Shown one piece after another: positions 14,069 through 17,999 of a stretch of 17,999 nucleotides of DNA (its first letter is position 1; the number at the start of each line of letters is the position of its first letter). The translations under genes and the position numbers were made by a program. The stretch comes from JBKJTP01 sp046590195 (GTDB lineage Bacteria; Bacteroidota; Ignavibacteria; Palsa-1295): the NCBI GenBank assembly GCA_046590195.1, contig JBKJTP010000187.1, positions 1 to 17,999 on the forward strand. Reading direction: 5' to 3'. The notes beneath the pieces are model-generated. The model had not been told where the DNA came from. It worked only from the letters and a program-made list of their open reading frames with translations, and searched no databases.

Positions 14069-15484
14069 CTACAGCGTCTTGCTATAAGCTATCTGGCCTG
14101 ATGAGCGTTCGAGGTATTCATCGAAGCACATCGCGATATTCCGAAGAAAGAGTTTTCCGAGATTCGTGATAACGATGTCCTGCAATCGGCCATGCTCATC
14201 GCTTCGGAGATCGATCAGGCGGTCATGAGACATCTCTGTAAGTGCAGAGAGATTGGAAGCGAAGTGTTTCTCAAAATCGATCTCAAATTGCTTGTTGATC
14301 TGCTCTACATTCACACGCAACTGACACATGATGTCGCTGATCACGCGCTCGCGTAGTTTGTCCTCCAACGTCATCTCATATCCTCGCTCAACCGGAAGCT
14401 GATCCTGATCAAGTGCTTCGTAGTACTTGTCAAGCGTCTTGTAATTCTGGATGAACACGCTTCTTCCGTCGGGCGTGATGATCTTGCCGATCGATGACAT
14501 ACCGAATCCGATCATCGGCATACCGGCTTTTGTAGAGTAGCCCTGGAAGTTGCGCTGCAGCGTGCTGAGTTTCTGCGCTTTCGAGAGTTCGTCCTCAGGA
14601 GTCGAATAATGATCCATACCGATGTAAGTGAAGCCAGCTTGTGTGAGCTTCTCGATCGATGTGTAATGTAGGGCTACCTTCTTATCAGCTGCCGGTATTG
14701 TCTCGATCTGGATGACCTTTTGATGCGGCTTTACCCAGGGCACATAAGCGAAATTGTAGACTGCCAAACGGTCAGGCTTCAGCATCAGCACCTGGTCGAT
14801 CGTGTTACGAAACGTACCGATTGTCTGATAGGGAAGTCCGTAGATCAAATCGACGTTAATACTTTCCATGCCATGCTTGCGCAACAGCCAGATCACGTGT
14901 GAGGTCAGCTCGAACGACTGAATTCTATTGACCGCCCACTGCGTATCGGGAGAAAAATCCTGTACGCCGACGCTGGCACGGTTGAAACCGACCGTCTCCA
15001 GCGCTTGTGCGTGTTCAGCAGTGAAACCGCGCGGATCGACTTCTATAGAGATCTCTGCATATGGATCGAAGTCAAAGTGCGTGCGGATATGTACGCCCAG
15101 TTCCTCGATCTCCTCAGGTGTTAGGTGCGTCGGCGAGCCACCGCCCCAATGCAGCTGGCTGACCACGAAGCGGCTTCTGCCAAGCTTTGCAGCGACCAGA
15201 TCGATCTCCTTCTTCAGGTACTCAATATACTGATGGATCTTCTTGCGGTCGTTGCTCACAAGCATTGTGCAGCCACAAAAGTAGCAGAGTGTGTCGCAGA
15301 AGGGCAGATGAAAGTAGAGCGATATCGGCTGGCGCTGATACGACTCCGCAGCATGAGGATCGCTCATATGACGAAGCAGATCCGCATACTGAGCCGATGA
15401 ATACTCCGCCTTAAAATGGGGTGAAGGCGGGTAGCTCGTGTAGCGGGGGCCGGACGTGTCGTATTTTTTGAGCAGTTCTTGCAT
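14069..15484 (-). CDS. hemN: Oxygen-independent coproporphyrinogen III dehydrogenase
   Basis: A cytoplasmic radical-SAM enzyme that decarboxylates coproporphyrinogen III to protoporphyrinogen IX without oxygen. The 471 residues begin with the true HemN N-terminus: Y-D-T-S-G-P-R-Y-T-S-Y-P. The cluster motif C-D-T-L-C-Y-F-C-G-C (Cys63, 67, 70) is followed by L-H-W-G-G-G-S-P-T, E-V-D-P-R, N-R-A-S-V-G-V-Q-D-F, N-V-D-L-I-Y-G-L-P and G-M-D-H-Y. Length and these motifs favour genuine HemN over HemW-like proteins, which are shorter. It provides haem when oxygen is low, the condition in which cbb3 oxidase works. A minus-strand terminator upstream separates it from the sigma-54 regulator gene, so it should have its own promoter, which I could not place. 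Confidence 0.95.
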   Translation of the reverse strand: MQELLKKYDTSGPRYTSYPPSPHFKAEYSSAQYADLLRHMSDPHAAESYQRQPISLYFHLPFCDTLCYFCGCTMLVSNDRKKIHQYIEYLKKEIDLVAAKLGRSRFVVSQLHWGGGSPTHLTPEEIEELGVHIRTHFDFDPYAEISIEVDPRGFTAEHAQALETVGFNRASVGVQDFSPDTQWAVNRIQSFELTSHVIWLLRKHGMESINVDLIYGLPYQTIGTFRNTIDQVLMLKPDRLAVYNFAYVPWVKPHQKVIQIETIPAADKKVALHYTSIEKLTQAGFTYIGMDHYSTPEDELSKAQKLSTLQRNFQGYSTKAGMPMIGFGMSSIGKIITPDGRSVFIQNYKTLDKYYEALDQDQLPVERGYEMTLEDKLRERVISDIMCQLRVNVEQINKQFEIDFEKHFASNLSALTEMSHDRLIDLRSDEHGRLQDIVITNLGKLFLRNIAMCFDEYLERSSGQIAYSKTL

Positions 15485-15540
15485 GAGGTGAACTTCCGAA
15501 ACACTGGTTGAAGAAGGCCTGCCTCATTGAGGAAAACAAA

Positions 15541-15584
15541 GGACCTTCCCGAGAGACATCTTATGATCTCTCTCGGGAAGGTCT
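15541..15584 (-). terminator. Long hairpin, probable minus-strand terminator
   Basis: Perfect 15-base arms at 15542-15556 and 15569-15583 with a 12-base loop; a wobble pair extends the stem by one. On the minus strand it is followed at once by TTTGTTTTCC, so it fits a terminator for the regulator gene ending at 15710, about 125 bases upstream. It also lies about 57 bases before hemN and could instead work as an upstream control hairpin. Confidence 0.65.
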
Positions 15585-15709
15585 TCTAATCTCCAGCCAA
15601 GCGCAATAGATGGCGCTGTTAGCTTATTTAAGGCAGGTTTCTCTCAATTACCGGGCGAAGGGCGTTAGGAAAATTTACCCTCTAGTAAGAATAGCTGATG
15701 GATTGGGCG

Positions 15710-17089
15710 CTATTCCGGCTCTTTCTTGTCCTGCTCCTTCTTGTCTGCTTCCTTCTTCGATGGTGGCAACTTTGCGTACAACGTTGGCTTCGAAATACCC
15801 AGCACTCTTGCCGCCTCTGCCCGATTGTTTTTTACGCCATCGAGCACTTTCGCTATATGAAATCGCTCTACTTCCTCTAGCGTACGCTGCCAGTTATAGC
15901 CCTTATCCTCGGTCTTCATGAGCGATGGCGCCGGGATGGCGTCGTCGTCCAGAAGATCAGATTTCGCAAGGACGATCGCGCGCGTCAGCACATTCTCAAG
16001 CTCGCGCACATTGCCAGGCCAGTCGTGATCCATGATCTTTCGCATGGCTTCCTCACTGATCTTCGTGACGTGAGTATGCAGCTTCTCATTAATACGTCGA
16101 ACGAGGTGCTCGACGATCACGGGAAGATCCTCCTTGCGTTCGCGGATCGGGGGCACGTGGATCGACACGACGTTCAACCGGTAGAATAAATCCTCCCGGA
16201 AATTCCCATTCGCAACCTCGCCGTCGAGATCGCGATTCGTAGCCGCGATGACACGCGCACGCATCGGGATCGTCTTTTCTCCACCGACGCGCTCAAACTC
16301 GCGCTCCTGCAATATGCGAAGCAGCATCACCTGGATCGCCGGCGAGATCTCGCCGATCTCATCAAGGAAGATCGTGCCTTCGCCTGCGAGTTCGAACTTC
16401 CCTCGCTTATCCGCATGTGCTCCTGTGAACGCTCCACGAACGTGTCCGAAGAGCTCGCTCTCGAGGAGTGACTCCGTTAGTGCCGTGCAATTGATCGCGA
16501 TGAACGGCTCGGCCTTCCACGGCGAGCTGAAGTGCGTGGCACGCGCAATCAGCTCTTTTCCTGTTCCCGATTCGCCAGTGATAAGTACGGTCACACGAGA
16601 GCGCGATACACTGCCTATCGTCTTATAGATCTCGCGCATCGATTGGCTGCGGCCGACCAATACATTCTCCAACTTATACTCGCTCACTCGCTCTTCAACG
16701 AACATCGCCAGCCGCGCAGCAAGCTCGTTGGTCTTCGCAAGATTGTCGAGGATCTTCTGCAAGCGATCGAGATCGATCGGCTTGACAACATAGTCGTGCG
16801 CACCATTCTGCATGGCTTCGACCGTCGTCGGCATATCATCTTGACCTGTCATCATGATCACAGGTAGCTCAGGCCAGCGCTGATGGATCTTCGCGAGCAT
16901 CTCGAGCCCTGTCATCATCGGCATGTAGATATCTGAGAGTACGATGTCAGGTGCATCCATCTCAACCGCGAGCAAGCCTTCGTTACCATTCGCGGCAGTG
17001 ACAACAGTATAGTTTTGCTTGGCCAGATACCGCTCGAGGGTGCGCCTCGCTGTAGCATCGTCATCAACAACGAGTATTTTCTTTTCCAT
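15710..17089 (-). CDS. NtrC-family sigma-54-dependent response regulator
   Basis: A cytoplasmic transcription activator of 459 residues. Domain one is a receiver (1-120) with the acidic cluster D-D-D at 9-11, phosphorylation site Asp53 and Lys103. Domain two is a sigma-54 AAA+ ATPase: Walker A G-E-S-G-T-G-K-E at 172-179, the sigma-54-contacting G-A-F-T-G-A at 219-224, and Walker B F-L-D-E-I-G at 241-246. Domain three is a Fis-type helix-turn-helix, N-R-A-E-A-A-R-V-L-G-I-S-K-P-T-L-Y-A-K-L. A Lys/Glu-rich tail of about 18 residues follows, which is not part of the fold. It lies 52 bases downstream of the histidine kinase and forms a two-component pair with it. All catalytic motifs are present. 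The target promoters are unknown. Confidence 0.94.
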   Translation of the reverse strand: MEKKILVVDDDATARRTLERYLAKQNYTVVTAANGNEGLLAVEMDAPDIVLSDIYMPMMTGLEMLAKIHQRWPELPVIMMTGQDDMPTTVEAMQNGAHDYVVKPIDLDRLQKILDNLAKTNELAARLAMFVEERVSEYKLENVLVGRSQSMREIYKTIGSVSRSRVTVLITGESGTGKELIARATHFSSPWKAEPFIAINCTALTESLLESELFGHVRGAFTGAHADKRGKFELAGEGTIFLDEIGEISPAIQVMLLRILQEREFERVGGEKTIPMRARVIAATNRDLDGEVANGNFREDLFYRLNVVSIHVPPIRERKEDLPVIVEHLVRRINEKLHTHVTKISEEAMRKIMDHDWPGNVRELENVLTRAIVLAKSDLLDDDAIPAPSLMKTEDKGYNWQRTLEEVERFHIAKVLDGVKNNRAEAARVLGISKPTLYAKLPPSKKEADKKEQDKKEPE

Positions 17090-17141
17090 GATCAGGTAAC
17101 AGCGGTGTACGGTGATTCAGCAGTGATGAAGTGTGCTTCGA

Positions 17142-17999
17142 TCATACCGGTAAGACAATGGCGAACCGGGTAACGAACGGCTCCGAGGAGCGCTCTGCGA
17201 CGGATTGATCCCGAAGCGGCGAAGTTACGATGATCGAACCGCCATGTTGACGAACGATCTTCATTGAGGTTGCAAGCCCAAGCCCGAGCCCATCGACCTT
17301 CGTGGTGAAGAACGGCTTGAACATTTTCTGTTGGTCGTCACGGGTCATGGCGCGGCCGGTATTGAGTACCTCCATAGCGAAGGTAACGCCGCTGATGCTG
17401 AGCGCATGGTCCACGGTGTCACGTTCCATGCATCGTATGAGCACGCGCTTTTGGGTAGCATTCACCTCTTCGGCTGCAGCCTCGATCGCGTTTTGAACAA
17501 GATTGATCAGCACCTGCTTCATCAGGTTCGCATCACAGCGAAGTGTGTAGTCCGCATCAGCGATCTCGGTCACGAGATTCACACCACGATCCTCTGCCTG
17601 GAAGTGCTCGAGATCCAGGATCTCACCGATAAGATCCACCACATTTACGCGCTCGTAACTGAGTTCCTGCTTACGAGAGAAGGAGAGCACGGAATTGACG
17701 AGATCTTGCAGCCTTCCGGTCTCACGCTTGATCAGCGCGACCGATTCGCTATCGTCATCCGACCACCTCGGTGCGGTGCCGTCTTTCGTTGGTGTCATCG
17801 CCTGTTCAAGCAGGAAGGCGTTCATGCGAATGCCGTTCAATGGATTCCTGATCTCATGTGCCAGAGTACTCATCGCCTCTCCAACTGCAGCTAATCGCTC
17901 GGCTTGTGCGATGTGCTCATCGAGTTGTTTGCGCTCTGTCAGGTCGATCTCAACGCCGAGATACCCGATGCGCTCGCCGGCGTCATTGGTGATCGGAGT
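17142..17999 (-). CDS. PAS-containing sensor histidine kinase (5' part cut by window edge)
   Basis: The frame is open from the stop at 17142 to the window edge, 285 residues, so the ATG at 17873 is internal and not the start. The first visible residues are the end of a PAS domain: P-I-T-N-D-A-G-E-R-I-G-Y-L-G-V, then D-L-T-E-R-K. The dimerisation domain has the phospho-accepting His in L-A-H-E-I-R-N-P-L (visible residue 48). The ATPase domain shows the N-box L-I-N-L-V-Q-N-A-I-E-A-A, a variant G1 box V-L-N-T-G-R-A-M, K-P-F-F-T-T-K and the G2 box D-G-L-G-L-G-L-A. This layout is that of NtrB-like kinases that pair with sigma-54 regulators, such as the one directly downstream. What it senses lies outside the window. 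Confidence 0.92.
   Translation of the reverse strand, partial: TPITNDAGERIGYLGVEIDLTERKQLDEHIAQAERLAAVGEAMSTLAHEIRNPLNGIRMNAFLLEQAMTPTKDGTAPRWSDDDSESVALIKRETGRLQDLVNSVLSFSRKQELSYERVNVVDLIGEILDLEHFQAEDRGVNLVTEIADADYTLRCDANLMKQVLINLVQNAIEAAAEEVNATQKRVLIRCMERDTVDHALSISGVTFAMEVLNTGRAMTRDDQQKMFKPFFTTKVDGLGLGLATSMKIVRQHGGSIIVTSPLRDQSVAERSSEPFVTRFAIVLPV

Noticed and set aside
17340..17375. Histidine kinase G1 box N-T-G-R-A-M as a sign of a dead kinase
   Set aside because: Asn-x-Gly in this position is common in active PAS-type kinases, and the H, N and G2 boxes are intact, so loss of activity is not supported.
17142..17873. Histidine kinase starting at the ATG at 17873
   Set aside because: The frame continues upstream to the window edge with a clear PAS C-terminal motif, so this Met is internal.

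Overview
The window looks like a chromosomal segment of a heterotrophic bacterium of the Bacteroidota/Chlorobiota (FCB) side of the tree, possibly an Ignavibacteria or Kapabacteria relative. This is inference from four things. The cbb3 oxidase subunits I and II are fused into one CcoNO chain. The cluster order is rrf2-ccoI-ccoS-ccoNO-ccoQ-ccoP-ccoG-ccoH-safE, with the assembly genes ccoIS in front. CcoP carries one haem. Several genes lack an obvious Shine-Dalgarno site. Base composition is moderate and fairly even. No rRNA, tRNA, CRISPR array, transposase or integrase is visible.

Region 1 (1-3176, minus strand) is a catabolic unit for aromatic amino acids: tyrosine phenol-lyase (tpl), overlapped by 4 bases by tryptophanase (tnaA), followed 4 bases later by a membrane protein of unknown function that runs off the left edge. 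The two lyases are paralogues that can be told apart by active-site residues. Region 2 (3177-3590) is a divergent control region with a promoter candidate on each strand.

Region 3 (3591-12766, plus strand) is a complete operon for a high-affinity cbb3-type cytochrome oxidase. It holds an Rrf2 regulator with three cysteines, the copper ATPase CcoI, CcoS, the catalytic fusion CcoNO, CcoQ, a mono-haem CcoP, the ferredoxin-like CcoG, CcoH, and a SafE/DsbD-like membrane protein probably involved in copper or thiol handling. Gaps are 1-30 bases except a 116-base spacer before ccoNO, which holds a 23-bp tandem repeat.

Region 4 (12767-15709) has a small orphan receiver protein, a lipoprotein cytochrome c followed by a strong terminator, and, on the minus strand, hemN for anaerobic haem synthesis, which fits a lifestyle of low and changing oxygen. 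Region 5 (15710-17999, minus strand) is a two-component pair: a PAS-type histidine kinase cut by the right edge, then an NtrC-type sigma-54 activator.

The most unusual signal is an 18-bp palindromic repeat, consensus CGGATGGTNGGCCATCCG, present in six copies. Two tandem pairs lie inside ccoI, one inverted copy lies inside rrf2, and one lies just upstream of the orphan receiver gene. It is a multiple of three bases long, has no stop in any of six frames, and all five coding copies are read in the same frame as D-G-x-P-S. It behaves like a dispersed element that tolerates insertion into genes.
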